Shown: positions 5,926-13,874, counted from the first letter of the stretch. The stretch is 14,293 nt of DNA from CAZTCJ01 sp964612085 (GCA_964612085.1 CAZTCJ010000092.1:1-14293), one strand, 5' to 3'. The notes: generated by a model not told the origin, from the letters alone. Numbers and translations: made by a program.

Positions 5926-6795
5926 ATGTCAAATCAGGTTACGACGGCCTTTGTCGTCGAATACAAGAACAATGTGGAGATGCTTCTGCAGCAACGCGGG
6001 TCGGTGCTGCGGGACACGGTGTCGGAAGGGCGGTATCGCGGCAAGTCCGGCGTGCCGGTCGAGCAGATTGGCGCAGTGACGGCCAAGAAGCGGACCGCCC
6101 GCCATGCGGACACGCCCTTGATCGAAACGCCGCACAAGCGGCGCTGGGTCTATCCGTCCGACTACGAATGGGCGGATCTGGTCGATAATTTCGACCGGCT
6201 CAAGCTGGGTATTCAGCTCGATGGGGCCTATTCCCAGAACGGCGCTTATGCACTGGGCCGGGGCATGGACGATGAGATCATCGCGGCCTATTTCGGCACG
6301 GCCAAGACGGGCGAGGACGGCACGGTCAACGAACCTTTCGACACGGCCAATCAGCAGATCGCCAGCGGCTCGGCAGGGCTCACCGTGGCCAAGCTGCGGG
6401 ACGCCCAGGAAATCCTCATGGGCAATGAGGTCGATCTCAACCACGATCCCATGTTCTGCGTGATCAGCGCCAAGCAAAACGCGAACCTCCTCGGGCAGAT
6501 CGAAATCATGTCGTCCGATTTCAATCTGAAGCCGGACATCAAGAACGGCCGGATCATGGAATGGGCGGGCATCCAGTTCCGTCATTCCGAGCGTCTGCCG
6601 GTTTCGGGCTCCGAGCGCCGTGTGCCGCTATATGTCCAGTCGGGCATGCATCTGGCGATCTGGAACGATATCGAAGTCAAGATCACCGAGCGCTCCGACA
6701 AGTCCTACGCCACGCAAGTGTACGCCCATGGCTCCTTCGGTGCGACGCGCACGGACAAGGCGAAGGTGGTCGATATTCTATGTGCCGAAAGCTGA
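5926..6795 (+). CDS. Major capsid protein
   Basis: A 289-residue coat protein expected to have the HK97 fold. The start SNQVTTAFVVEYKNNVEMLLQQ is a typical N-arm; residues about 66-92 (ETPHKRRWVYPSDYEWADLVDN in part) and the segment around LGRGMDDEIIAAYFGTA (110-126) are characteristic of the podoviral coat family often called Phage_capsid_2. The later part contains MFCVISAKQNANLLGQ, an A/P-domain-like strand-helix unit, and a C-terminal ITERSDKSYATQVYAHGSFGATRTD segment (in part) seen near the end of these coats. It has GGAGG (5913-5917) eight bases before the ATG. Position after the scaffold and before a decoration-like protein supports the call. No protease gene is visible, so maturation probably does not need cleavage by a nearby phage enzyme. 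Confidence 0.92.
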   Translation: MSNQVTTAFVVEYKNNVEMLLQQRGSVLRDTVSEGRYRGKSGVPVEQIGAVTAKKRTARHADTPLIETPHKRRWVYPSDYEWADLVDNFDRLKLGIQLDGAYSQNGAYALGRGMDDEIIAAYFGTAKTGEDGTVNEPFDTANQQIASGSAGLTVAKLRDAQEILMGNEVDLNHDPMFCVISAKQNANLLGQIEIMSSDFNLKPDIKNGRIMEWAGIQFRHSERLPVSGSERRVPLYVQSGMHLAIWNDIEVKITERSDKSYATQVYAHGSFGATRTDKAKVVDILCAES

Positions 6796-6834
6796 TCGGC
6801 AGTTCCCTGACACTCTTAAAATGGAGATCAGCCC

Positions 6835-7329
6835 ATGGCTGTTGAACATCTTTCCGGTTCGCGTGTGATGGCCAACATCACCGCGACGCCGCCCACGATC
6901 GTGCCCGCAGGCCTGTTCGGCGGACGAGTGCGCTGTATTCTCGATACGGTCGAAGTGAGTGCCGATGCGTCGGTCAACTCCACCTATACGCTGGCACGGG
7001 TGCCGGCCAACGGCTATCCGCTCAAGGCCTCCATGCTGTACTGGGACGATCTGGCCGACACGGGCGCGCCGGATCTGAAGGTCGGTTTGTTCGGTGAACA
7101 GATCACCGATGACGACGACGCCTTCCTGACCGGCCTGAATGCGGCTGCAGCCGGAACCGGCACGAGCCTGATCGCGGATATCGCCACGATCGGCAAGCCC
7201 TTCTGGGGCTTCGTGACCGGTCAGGCGGTCAATCCGGGCGGCGAGTTGGACATCAAGGTGACGCTTTTCACGGCGGGAGCCAATTTGGGCGGCACCCTAT
7301 CGCTCGAACTGTTCTACGCCGTCGACTGA
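6835..7329 (+). CDS. Probable capsid decoration/cement or minor head protein
   Basis: A 164-residue, mostly beta-strand protein (DTVEVSADASVNSTYTLARV, ASMLYWDDLADTGAPDLKVGLF, GELDIKVTLFTAG, LSLELFYAVD). Proteins with the phrases TYxLARVP, LYxDDL, LKVGLF and DDDDAF directly after the coat gene are common in phages; their place is that of cement proteins such as Bbp16 of BPP-1, although I do not see direct sequence similarity to Bbp16. A role on the outer capsid surface is inferred from position and strand-rich character. The start has GGAG (6823-6826), eight bases upstream. It is the last gene before the intrinsic terminator at 7337-7372, and shares the coat gene's transcript. Confidence 0.72.
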   Translation: MAVEHLSGSRVMANITATPPTIVPAGLFGGRVRCILDTVEVSADASVNSTYTLARVPANGYPLKASMLYWDDLADTGAPDLKVGLFGEQITDDDDAFLTGLNAAAAGTGTSLIADIATIGKPFWGFVTGQAVNPGGELDIKVTLFTAGANLGGTLSLELFYAVD

Positions 7330-7336
7330 TGACAGT

Positions 7337-7372
7337 GAGGGAGTGCGGCATGCCCGCATTCCCTCTTCTTTT
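7337..7372 (+). terminator. Intrinsic terminator between head and tail gene blocks
   Basis: GAGGGAGTGCGG (7337-7348) pairs with CCGCATTCCCTC (7354-7365) over 12 bp with a single G-U wobble, around a 5-base loop. The tail TTCTTTT (7366-7372) follows. It closes the head operon after the decoration protein. No good promoter is seen between it and the next gene at 7387, so tail genes probably depend on partial read-through, giving less tail protein than coat protein. Confidence 0.85.
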
Positions 7373-7386
7373 GGGGAGAGCTGCCT

Positions 7387-7575
7387 ATGACCACCACACT
7401 TCTTTCCGTGAACGACGAAGACGGCGTCGAGGATGTTCTGTCCACGCCCGGATCCCCGGTTACCGCCGATGTGGAGATCACCTTCGAAGACACCTTGAGC
7501 AACCGCCAGCTCGTCTTTGCACTCACTCGCGCCCTCCAATGGGTGATCCAGGACCGGACCGATCCCATCGTTTAA
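7387..7575 (+). CDS. Small phage protein, unknown
   Basis: A 62-residue acidic protein with a ribosome site GGGGAG (7373-7378) eight bases upstream. It has an acidic first half (NDEDGVEDVL, DVEITFED) and a hydrophobic helical end (RQLVFALTRALQWVIQD). I do not recognise the family. Its place, between decoration protein and gp11-like adaptor, is one where podoviruses often carry a short protein of unknown role. It lies directly downstream of the intrinsic terminator and is the first gene of the tail block. A clean ribosome site before it and another after it (for the next gene) support a real gene rather than a chance frame. Confidence 0.72.
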   Translation: MTTTLLSVNDEDGVEDVLSTPGSPVTADVEITFEDTLSNRQLVFALTRALQWVIQDRTDPIV

Positions 7576-7590
7576 GTCAAGGAGCGTATC

Positions 7591-8193
7591 ATGGCTCTGA
7601 CCGCAGCGGTCACCGAGACCGAAATCTGCAATGGCGCCTTGTCGATGCTTGGCGTCGACGAGCGGCTGGGCGACGTGGAAACTGACGCCACGGTGAACGC
7701 CCGGCGCTGCCGCCTGGCCTATCCCCGGGCACGCGACGCCTTGCTGTCCGCCTACCCCTGGAATTTCGCCGCCCGGCGGGCGTCCCTGCCGGCCTTTGCT
7801 GCCGATCCGGCTTGGGGGTTCGCGACACAGGTTCTGCTGCCTGCGGACTTTCTGCGCCTGCGGCATCTCAATGGTGCGGGGCAGGCGGATCGCTACGTGA
7901 TCGAAAGCACGGCAGATGGCCGGATGTTGCTCTGCGATCTGGCCGCGCCCTTGGATATTCTCTATACGGCGCGCATCACCTCCGCGGGCTTTTTCGACAG
8001 CCTGTTCGTCGATGCCTTGACGGCGCGCCTGGCCGCTGATCTGGCCATGCCGGTCACCCAGACCCGCAGCCTGTTCGAGACCATGGCCGTGATTGCCCGG
8101 AACCGGATCGAGGAAGCCCAGGTGGCGGACGCGCGCGAAGGCACGGCGGGCGACAGCTTGCCCGCCGGATCCTGGGTGGAGAGCCGCCGATGA
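7591..8193 (+). CDS. Tail tubular protein A-like head-tail adaptor (T7 gp11-like)
   Basis: A 200-residue protein expected to form the ring that joins the portal to the tail nozzle. The family signature is clear: EICNGALSMLG (11-21), then RLAYPRARDALLSAYPWNFA (41-60), the Y..ARD..L....W.FA pattern of gp11-type proteins, then VLLPADFLRLRHLNG (82-96), and a helical end with MAVIARNRIEEAQVADAREG. Length is close to T7 gp11 (about 200). Ribosome site AAGGAG (7578-7583) is seven bases before the ATG. Its stop overlaps the start of the nozzle gene by four bases (ATGA), as expected for two proteins needed together in the tail. Confidence 0.9.
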   Translation: MALTAAVTETEICNGALSMLGVDERLGDVETDATVNARRCRLAYPRARDALLSAYPWNFAARRASLPAFAADPAWGFATQVLLPADFLRLRHLNGAGQADRYVIESTADGRMLLCDLAAPLDILYTARITSAGFFDSLFVDALTARLAADLAMPVTQTRSLFETMAVIARNRIEEAQVADAREGTAGDSLPAGSWVESRR

Positions 8194-9587
8194 TTTATCT
8201 GGACAAGCGCAGTTTCGCCAAAGGAGAACTGTCTCCCCAAGCGGCCGCGCGCACGGACATTGCGGCCTACGACACAGGCGCCGCGCGGATCGAGAATTTC
8301 ATCGTGCTGGTGACCGGCGGGCTGACGCGCCGGCCGGGCACGCGCTTTGTCGCGGAGGCAAAAGATCCGGACCAGGACGCTATTCTTGTTCCCTTCGTGT
8401 TCTCCACGCTTCAGGCCTATATCATCGAGATCGGCGATGGCTATGCCCGCATCTATATGAATCACGGGCAGGTGGAACTCGATGGCGCGCCTTACGAGAT
8501 CGCCATGCCCTGGGCGGCTGGCGAGCTGCGGCGTCTGACCTGGGTTCAGGAAGCGGATGTTCTGTACTTCTTTCATCCGGACTTCGCGCCCCGGAAACTG
8601 TCCCGGTTTGGGCATACCAACTGGGTGTTGAGCACCATTCAGCCCACAGATGGTCCTTTCCTGGACGAGAACGTCGATACCGGTATTACCGTCCAGGCCA
8701 GCGCGGTGAGCGGTACTGATATCACGCTTACGGCGAGTGCGGATCTTTGGGAGCCGTCCAATGCGGGCGGCCTGTTTCGCCTGGGCGAGACCGACCCGAA
8801 CGGCGTTCAGCCTTGGGAAGCGGGCAAATCCTACAGCCTGTCGCCGCCTGAACAGGCCCGGTTCGACGGCAATATCTATGAGGTCTCGGCCAAGAATGGC
8901 GATGCTGGGACCGTGCCGCCCGTCCATCTGGAAGGCAAGGCCTGGGACAGCCGGGCGGCCCAGGGCATCCAGTGGGAGTATCTCCATTCCGGGTCCGGTA
9001 TTGTCCGGATCAAGAGCGTGACGGATGCGCGCACGGCGACGGCCGATGTGCTGTCGCGATTGCCCGACAGCGTTGTGACGGCGCCGACCTGGCGCTGGGC
9101 GGAAGGCGCCTGGTCGGACCGGCGCGGTTATCCGGGCGTGGCCACTTTCGCCGATCAACGGCTGGTGACGGGCGCGTCCAAAGCCCAGCCCATGACCTTC
9201 TGGGGGTCGGTCGCCGCCGGCAATTATGAGCGGTTCGAAGCCGGGCCTGAGGCCGATAAAGCCTTCCGCTACACGCTGGCATCGAGGGAAGTCAATGAAA
9301 TCCGCTGGCTGATCAATGCGCCGATCCTCCTGCTCGGGTCGGGCGGCGTGGTCTGGCTGGCCACAGGCAGCGATTTCGAAGCGCCGATCACGCCGGAAGG
9401 GGTGCGCGCCCGTCCCGCCACGGAAGAAGGCGGCGCCCATATCACACCGGAAGTGGTGGGCGGGGCCGTTCTCTATCTCTCGCGTAATTCCAGGCGCGTC
9501 CTGGAGCTGACCTATAGCGGTCTGCAATCGGGCTATGCGGCCCGTGACCTGACCATCCTTGCCGACCACATCGCGAAAGGAGCCTGA
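8190..9587 (+). CDS. N-terminal part of split tail tubular protein B (T7 gp12-like nozzle)
   Basis: A 465-residue protein matching the front of gp12-type nozzle proteins, normally roughly 650-800 residues. Signals: KRSFAKGELSPQAAARTDIA (6-25), TGGLTRRPGTRFV (41-53), QEADVLYFFHP, later GYPGVATFADQRLVTGASKA and LTYSGLQSGYAARDLTILAD near the end. In intact relatives the LTxLADHI segment is followed by a strand such as RxAYQxxPxxVLWAVRxDGxLxGLTYxRxQDVxAWHRH. Here the protein stops after HIAKGA, and that missing continuation is found inside the protein encoded at 10001-13327. The codons for the last residues KGA coincide with the ribosome site AAAGGAG (9576-9582) of the next gene, so they probably come from the inserted module. 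Start shares ATGA with the gp11-like gene, with GGAG at 8178-8181. Confidence 0.88.
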   Translation: MIYLDKRSFAKGELSPQAAARTDIAAYDTGAARIENFIVLVTGGLTRRPGTRFVAEAKDPDQDAILVPFVFSTLQAYIIEIGDGYARIYMNHGQVELDGAPYEIAMPWAAGELRRLTWVQEADVLYFFHPDFAPRKLSRFGHTNWVLSTIQPTDGPFLDENVDTGITVQASAVSGTDITLTASADLWEPSNAGGLFRLGETDPNGVQPWEAGKSYSLSPPEQARFDGNIYEVSAKNGDAGTVPPVHLEGKAWDSRAAQGIQWEYLHSGSGIVRIKSVTDARTATADVLSRLPDSVVTAPTWRWAEGAWSDRRGYPGVATFADQRLVTGASKAQPMTFWGSVAAGNYERFEAGPEADKAFRYTLASREVNEIRWLINAPILLLGSGGVVWLATGSDFEAPITPEGVRARPATEEGGAHITPEVVGGAVLYLSRNSRRVLELTYSGLQSGYAARDLTILADHIAKGA

Positions 9588-9590
9588 GCC

Positions 9591-9989
9591 ATGGCCAATC
9601 TGCTCTATCCCAAAGCCAAGGAAGCCTTCCTCGGCGGTTCAATCGATCTGTCTACGGATACGATCAGGGTGACACTGCTCGATCTGGATGATTACACCTA
9701 TGATGAAGCCCTTGACATCATAAACGATGTAGCCGCCGGTGCGCGGGTCGCGACCGCGACGCTCTCGGGCAAAAGCCTTACCAACGGCACGTTCGATGCG
9801 AGCGATGTCACCTTTTCCTCCGTCACCGGAGATCAATCGGAAGCGCTGATCCTGTGGAAGGATACGGGCGTGGAAAGCACGTCCCCCCTGATCGCTTACA
9901 TCGATACCGGCGTGACCGGCTTTCCCGTGACGCCGTCCGGCGGCGATATTCCGCTTGTCTGGGACGCCCAAGGCATTTTCGCGCTCTAA
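9591..9989 (+). CDS. Conserved phage protein of unknown function (fibre-associated)
   Basis: A 132-residue protein starting MANLLYPKAKEAFLGGSIDL, followed by TDTIRVTLLDLDDYTYD, GARVATATLSGKSL, GTFDASDVTFSSVTGDQSEA and LIAYIDTG. I recognise this as a type often encoded next to phage tail fibre genes; its role is unknown to me, and a small structural or fibre-assembly protein is most likely. It reads as one beta-rich domain without a signal peptide or membrane segment. AAAGGAG (9576-9582) gives a good ribosome site eight bases upstream; the stop TAA at 9987-9989 overlaps the ribosome site AAGGAG of the next gene. GC is about 58% over 9661-9900, lower than the nozzle N-part. It is the first gene of the segment that separates the two nozzle halves. 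Confidence 0.8.
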   Translation: MANLLYPKAKEAFLGGSIDLSTDTIRVTLLDLDDYTYDEALDIINDVAAGARVATATLSGKSLTNGTFDASDVTFSSVTGDQSEALILWKDTGVESTSPLIAYIDTGVTGFPVTPSGGDIPLVWDAQGIFAL

Positions 9990-10000
9990 GGAGATCAGCC

Positions 10001-13000
10001 ATGGCCAAGGGGGATGTCCTCAGCGTCGAGATCGAAGCGGACGGCATTTCCGCCAATACGCCGGACGGCTGGTATGCCGCCGTCACGGTGGAGTGGCCGT
10101 CCGCCGACGCCCTGCCGGGATCGGGCGATTTTGCGCTCGATCCCAACGGCACGCCGAAGGTGACATTCGATGTCACCAGCCAGGGGTACACGGACAAAGT
10201 GCTGGGCACTGTCAGCCGGTCTCTCATCGGCACCACAGTGATCCGGCAACCCTACCCGAACGACGCCAGCCTGGACGTGGTGGACAATGGCGGTGACACC
10301 CTGACTTTGCGTATCGCTTTGTCGGAAGACATCTATGCAGGCGATACAAGCATTACGGCGGATTTTGCGTCCGGCTGGGTGACCGGTGCTGGGACCACTT
10401 CGTCCGTGAGCGTCACAAACAACTCGGTGCTTACCTATCCAAAACCGGTCGGCGATTTCGCCATTCCCGGGTATCAGATGATCACGGCAGACACATTCAC
10501 CGTCGAGGTCTATGCCGAAGGCCGCGCCGATGTGGCAGGCCAACATATCGACGCGGTGGAAATCGAGGTCGAGGACGAAAGCGCGAACACAGCGACCTAT
10601 ACCGCGACTGTTATGGAGTTGTCGGACAATCCGCCTAACAACACCGCCTCAGGCGTTTATGACGGCATCGAGATCCCAGTCTACAAGATGGTGATCGACG
10701 CGACGGCGTTCGACGATGCCGAGGTGCTAACCGTCCGCCTGCGTGTTTATCCCAAAGTGGGCAACGCCTCTGCAATTCTTGATAGCGATCCGGGAGCGGA
10801 CGGCACGGCGCAGCCCAGTTCCAATTTCGGCAATCTGTATCTTGTCAACAATCGGGCAGGCGGCTACGGGCGGGCCATCGCCATCGTCAATTCGGCGGGC
10901 ACGGTGACGGACACCAGCGGGATCTTCACCGATGAGGCCACGGCTCAGGCGGCAACGCCGGGCGCAAGTAATGCCTATGCCACGCTCGACGGCGCGCTTG
11001 ATGCTATTAAAAATTATCACAACACGAATTATAGCCGGGATGCCATTGACGGTGGCATCGTGTTGATGACGGAGGCTGGAGCCTCTTGGAACACAAATGG
11101 CGTGTACGGCACGATCAACGAGACATGGTGCACAATCAAGCCCAAGACCGGCACCACTCCGACATTCACCACGTCCACCAGCGGGGCCAGCGCCGGACTA
11201 TTTCGTGTGCAGAACATCGCGATTGATGGTTCGGAGATCGGTTTTCTGGAAGGCCGTAATGACGCCAACTCCCTGTTGTGGATCGACGATTGCCCAAATT
11301 TCAATCTGACGCGCGGCTTCGCTGATGTCTATAAATGGCGGTATATGATCGTCACGAACAGCACGATCACCGCCTGGGGCGACAGCGACGGGTTCAGCAC
11401 CAATGACATGGGTTTCCGCCTGTGGCGGGGCAATTATTTTGCAAACGATCACCCCATTCTTGGTACGGTCTTTCTGGGTAATTCCGGCAAATGGCGGATT
11501 AGAGCGCATGACGGTAACGCTGGTCCGGTTGCGGATCAATTGATTGTTGCGAACGGCTATTCAACCGTTGAAGGCGGCGAGCGGTTCATCACGAATGCCT
11601 TAAGCGGCGCGACCATCGGCGTTGCCTTGTCAAATCTGGTTCTGGAGCGCACCGATCAGGTGTCCGGCAGTGCCTTGCTGTTTTTGTTCGGAGACGGAGA
11701 TACTAATACCTATGGCTCCATGTCCATCAGGCATTTATCAATAGCCGGTCAGCGGACCAACTTCGCCTACAATGATGTGGGGACGGCGGCGGTCCTGCGT
11801 CCGCACACCTATGTGCACTATGTTTATGCGGACGATTTCAACTCCAAGTCCGACATGTTCAATCATCCGGCCGATGGGCGAAGCGGCAACCGGATCGGCA
11901 ACTGGCCCGTCATGTTCGGGGTCAATTTCCGGGGCTGGCACGAACAGTATTATCAGGGCGGCGTCGGCGACAGCGGTTTTGAGCTAGAGTTCTACGGGCT
12001 TGATTTCACCAGTGGCGATCCTCTCGTTACGGATGATGCCTCCTTCTATGGCGACGACACGGGCGGCGGCGATTATACACCGGACACTGGATCGCCCTTG
12101 CTCGACCGTCATGGTGCACAGATTTTGCCATTTGATCTCTACGGCGCCGAGCGCAGCGCCAATGCGAATGAGCAGGTTGCAGGGGCGGTAGTTCCGGGAT
12201 CGGCGGAGCTGGCCGTGCCGTATGTGGGCACCGAGGCGGAACTTTTTGCGCCGGTCCTTGCCTTTGAGATCATCGCTCCGCTGTTGGGCGGATCCGTTTC
12301 CGTCTACGCACCGGCGTCCTTGGTAACACTGATCTCTGAACGGATCGAACCCGCAACGCAGACCTATGCGCCTTCGGTGATTTTTGGCGTCTCCGCGCCA
12401 TTTCGGGAAAGCGCGGCGGCCGTCTTCACGCCAGCGGTTCCGGCGGGTGGTGTGCTTGCCAGTTTCATCGCCAGCGCGGCACAGGTGACCGGACCGGATG
12501 CGTTTTATATCGCAGGGCCATCGGGCTTCACAAGGCTCGCGTATCAGCGCGATCCGTTCCGGGTCCTGTGGGCCGTGCGTGCCGATGGTGTCCTGTGCGG
12601 ATTGACCTACCGGCGGGACCAGGACGTTTGGGCGTGGCACCGGCATCCGGCGGCGGGCAGGGTGCGGGATATCGCCGTTATTCCCCATCCGGAGGGCGCG
12701 GCGGACGAAGTCTGGCTGCTGGTCGAACGTATTATTGATGGGCAGACAAAACGGTTCATCGAATATATGGATCAGCCCCATGAACCTCAGACGCCGGACG
12801 ATCAGGCATCCTTCCTCTATCTGGACAGCGCGCTGACATATGAAGGCACTCCGGCCACCGTTTTCTCGGGGCTCGGTCATCTGGACGGCGAGACCGTGTC
12901 AATCCTGGCGGACGGCGCCGTGGTGGCCGATCAGACGGTCACGGACGGTCAGGTTACTCTGTCCGAGCCCGCGACGATCGTTCATGTGGGGCTGTCCTAC

Positions 13001-13327
13001 ACATCTCTTGTGGAGACTTTGGGCGTGGATCCCGGTGCCCGGGACGGCACAGCCCATGGCCGGAGCAAGGCCATTACGGAAGCGCGGATCCTGGTGTCGG
13101 ACACCATCGGCGGCACCGCCGGACGGTCCCTTGAGGCGCTCGATCCCCTTCTCGACCGCGATGCGGGCGATCTGCTGGACGGTCCGCCCAGGCTCTTCAC
13201 GGGCTATCACGCCATTCACCTTAATACGGGATGGGATCAGGGCGGCCGTATGCTGATCGTCCAGGATCAGCCTTATCCAATGACGATTCTGGCCATTGTG
13301 CCGGTGACCACGGCGCCTGGCCGATAG
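10001..13327 (+). CDS. Beta-helix tail fibre/spike protein fused to the C-terminal part of the gp12-like nozzle
   Basis: An 1108-residue composite. Residues 1 to about 320 are beta-rich (DGWYAAVTVEWPSADALPGS at 22-41). About 323-727 reads as a right-handed beta-helix: the cap SNAYATLDGALDAIKNYHN, then short strands (NIAIDGSEIGFLEGRND), ending in the GSPLLDRHGAQILPFDLYG motif near 696-714 typical of beta-helix ends. About 745-825 are four 20-21-residue repeats with a (Y/F)(A/T)P core. From about 842 (GFTRLAYQRDPFRVLWAVRA) to the end it matches the C-terminal part of gp12-type nozzles: CGLTYRRDQDVWAWHRH, VWLLVERIIDGQTKRFIEYM. No internal start with a good ribosome site is seen before the nozzle part, so one fused protein is expected. 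ATG at 10001 has AAGGAG (9988-9993); an in-frame ATG at 9854 lies inside the preceding gene without a ribosome site. Confidence 0.85.
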   Translation: MAKGDVLSVEIEADGISANTPDGWYAAVTVEWPSADALPGSGDFALDPNGTPKVTFDVTSQGYTDKVLGTVSRSLIGTTVIRQPYPNDASLDVVDNGGDTLTLRIALSEDIYAGDTSITADFASGWVTGAGTTSSVSVTNNSVLTYPKPVGDFAIPGYQMITADTFTVEVYAEGRADVAGQHIDAVEIEVEDESANTATYTATVMELSDNPPNNTASGVYDGIEIPVYKMVIDATAFDDAEVLTVRLRVYPKVGNASAILDSDPGADGTAQPSSNFGNLYLVNNRAGGYGRAIAIVNSAGTVTDTSGIFTDEATAQAATPGASNAYATLDGALDAIKNYHNTNYSRDAIDGGIVLMTEAGASWNTNGVYGTINETWCTIKPKTGTTPTFTTSTSGASAGLFRVQNIAIDGSEIGFLEGRNDANSLLWIDDCPNFNLTRGFADVYKWRYMIVTNSTITAWGDSDGFSTNDMGFRLWRGNYFANDHPILGTVFLGNSGKWRIRAHDGNAGPVADQLIVANGYSTVEGGERFITNALSGATIGVALSNLVLERTDQVSGSALLFLFGDGDTNTYGSMSIRHLSIAGQRTNFAYNDVGTAAVLRPHTYVHYVYADDFNSKSDMFNHPADGRSGNRIGNWPVMFGVNFRGWHEQYYQGGVGDSGFELEFYGLDFTSGDPLVTDDASFYGDDTGGGDYTPDTGSPLLDRHGAQILPFDLYGAERSANANEQVAGAVVPGSAELAVPYVGTEAELFAPVLAFEIIAPLLGGSVSVYAPASLVTLISERIEPATQTYAPSVIFGVSAPFRESAAAVFTPAVPAGGVLASFIASAAQVTGPDAFYIAGPSGFTRLAYQRDPFRVLWAVRADGVLCGLTYRRDQDVWAWHRHPAAGRVRDIAVIPHPEGAADEVWLLVERIIDGQTKRFIEYMDQPHEPQTPDDQASFLYLDSALTYEGTPATVFSGLGHLDGETVSILADGAVVADQTVTDGQVTLSEPATIVHVGLSYTSLVETLGVDPGARDGTAHGRSKAITEARILVSDTIGGTAGRSLEALDPLLDRDAGDLLDGPPRLFTGYHAIHLNTGWDQGGRMLIVQDQPYPMTILAIVPVTTAPGR
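12233..12475 (+). repeat. Four degenerate 20-21-residue coding repeats in the fibre protein
   Basis: Residues 745-825 of the fibre protein divide into four units with lengths 20, 20, 20 and 21, starting at AELF(A)P, SVSVYAP, ATQTYAPS and AAAVFTPAV. Each has a small residue, two or three variable positions, V/L/T, an aromatic, then A/T and P, and ends in a strand containing I/F/L. A broken fifth unit (AAQVTGPDA) leads directly into the nozzle-like part. The units probably form a stalk or linker. Confidence 0.65.
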
Positions 13328-13342
13328 AACGGGAGATCCTTC

Positions 13343-13846
13343 ATGTGCGAACCAACGACCCTTCTTGCGACGGCGGCCACCGGCACCCGTCTCGCTGATG
13401 GTTTGGTATCGAGTCTGTCGGCGGCGCAAGCCGCTAACGCGCAAGCCCAAGGAGCCCAGCGCGCGGCGCGGGCTTTAAGGCGGCAAGGAGCGGCGGCGGA
13501 AGCGCGGGCCCGGCGGGCCGCCCGAAGACGATTGAGTGCTCTGGCGGCGGATCAATCCGCGAGCGGAACGCGGGCCAGCACGGGGTCCAATCTGGATCAG
13601 GCTGGCACGCTTGCCACCACACTTGAACTGGACATTCTGGAAGACCGGACACGGACGGAAACCCAGGCCCGCCGTCAGGAGGACCTGGCGCGGTCCCGGC
13701 GCGCGGCTGCCCGGCGGGCGCGCACAGGGGGCGCTTTGAGCGCCGCAGCCGGTCTGCTCAATGCGGGCGGTGCGTTTGCCCGGTCCGGGTCCGGCGGGGG
13801 CTCCAGCGATTTCGGTCAGACCGGCGCTTTGACCGTTCCCGGTTGA
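13343..13846 (+). CDS. Internal virion protein (T7 gp14-like)
   Basis: A 167-residue alanine- and arginine-rich protein. The start MCEPTTLLATAATG, a long helical, coiled-coil-like stretch (about 25-70), the SALAADQSASGTRASTGSNL segment with a following LELDILEDRT, a second helix rich in R and A, and a hydrophobic AlaGly end (GALSAAAGLLNAGGAFA, about 128-144) match the layout of gp14-type proteins carried inside podovirus heads. In T7 the corresponding protein is ejected first and helps form a channel across the cell envelope. Ribosome site GGGAG (13331-13335) is seven bases before the ATG. No gp15- or gp16-like gene follows before the tail fibre, so other core proteins, if any, lie outside the window or are absent. 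Confidence 0.78.
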   Translation: MCEPTTLLATAATGTRLADGLVSSLSAAQAANAQAQGAQRAARALRRQGAAAEARARRAARRRLSALAADQSASGTRASTGSNLDQAGTLATTLELDILEDRTRTETQARRQEDLARSRRAAARRARTGGALSAAAGLLNAGGAFARSGSGGGSSDFGQTGALTVPG

Positions 13847-13874
13847 GTGACCCCTTTTAGCAGTGGAGCGGCCC

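Larger units (their letters stand above)
9575..12511 (+). other. Candidate insertion splitting the tail nozzle gene
   Basis: The nozzle N-part ends at LADHIA (codons to 9575) and nozzle-like sequence resumes after a YIA triplet at 12506-12514 with GPSGFTRLAYQ. Both sides carry A(C/T)ATCGC in the same reading phase (9568-9574 and 12507-12513). GC sampled inside is 53-58%, against about 65% before and 70% after. Exact borders are inferred; a tool-based alignment with an unsplit homologue is needed to place them. Confidence 0.6.

Noticed and set aside
5840..6079. 79-codon frame starting in the scaffold-capsid spacer
   Set aside because: No ribosome site, and most of it overlaps the capsid gene in another frame.
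7962..9569. 535-codon open frame on the minus strand
   Set aside because: It lies opposite the well-supported nozzle gene; long antisense frames are expected in GC-rich genes. The protein has no recognisable features.
9854..10000. Longer start for the fibre protein
   Set aside because: The extension overlaps the conserved 132-residue gene in another frame and gives an arginine-rich, unlikely protein; the ATG at 10001 has a good ribosome site.
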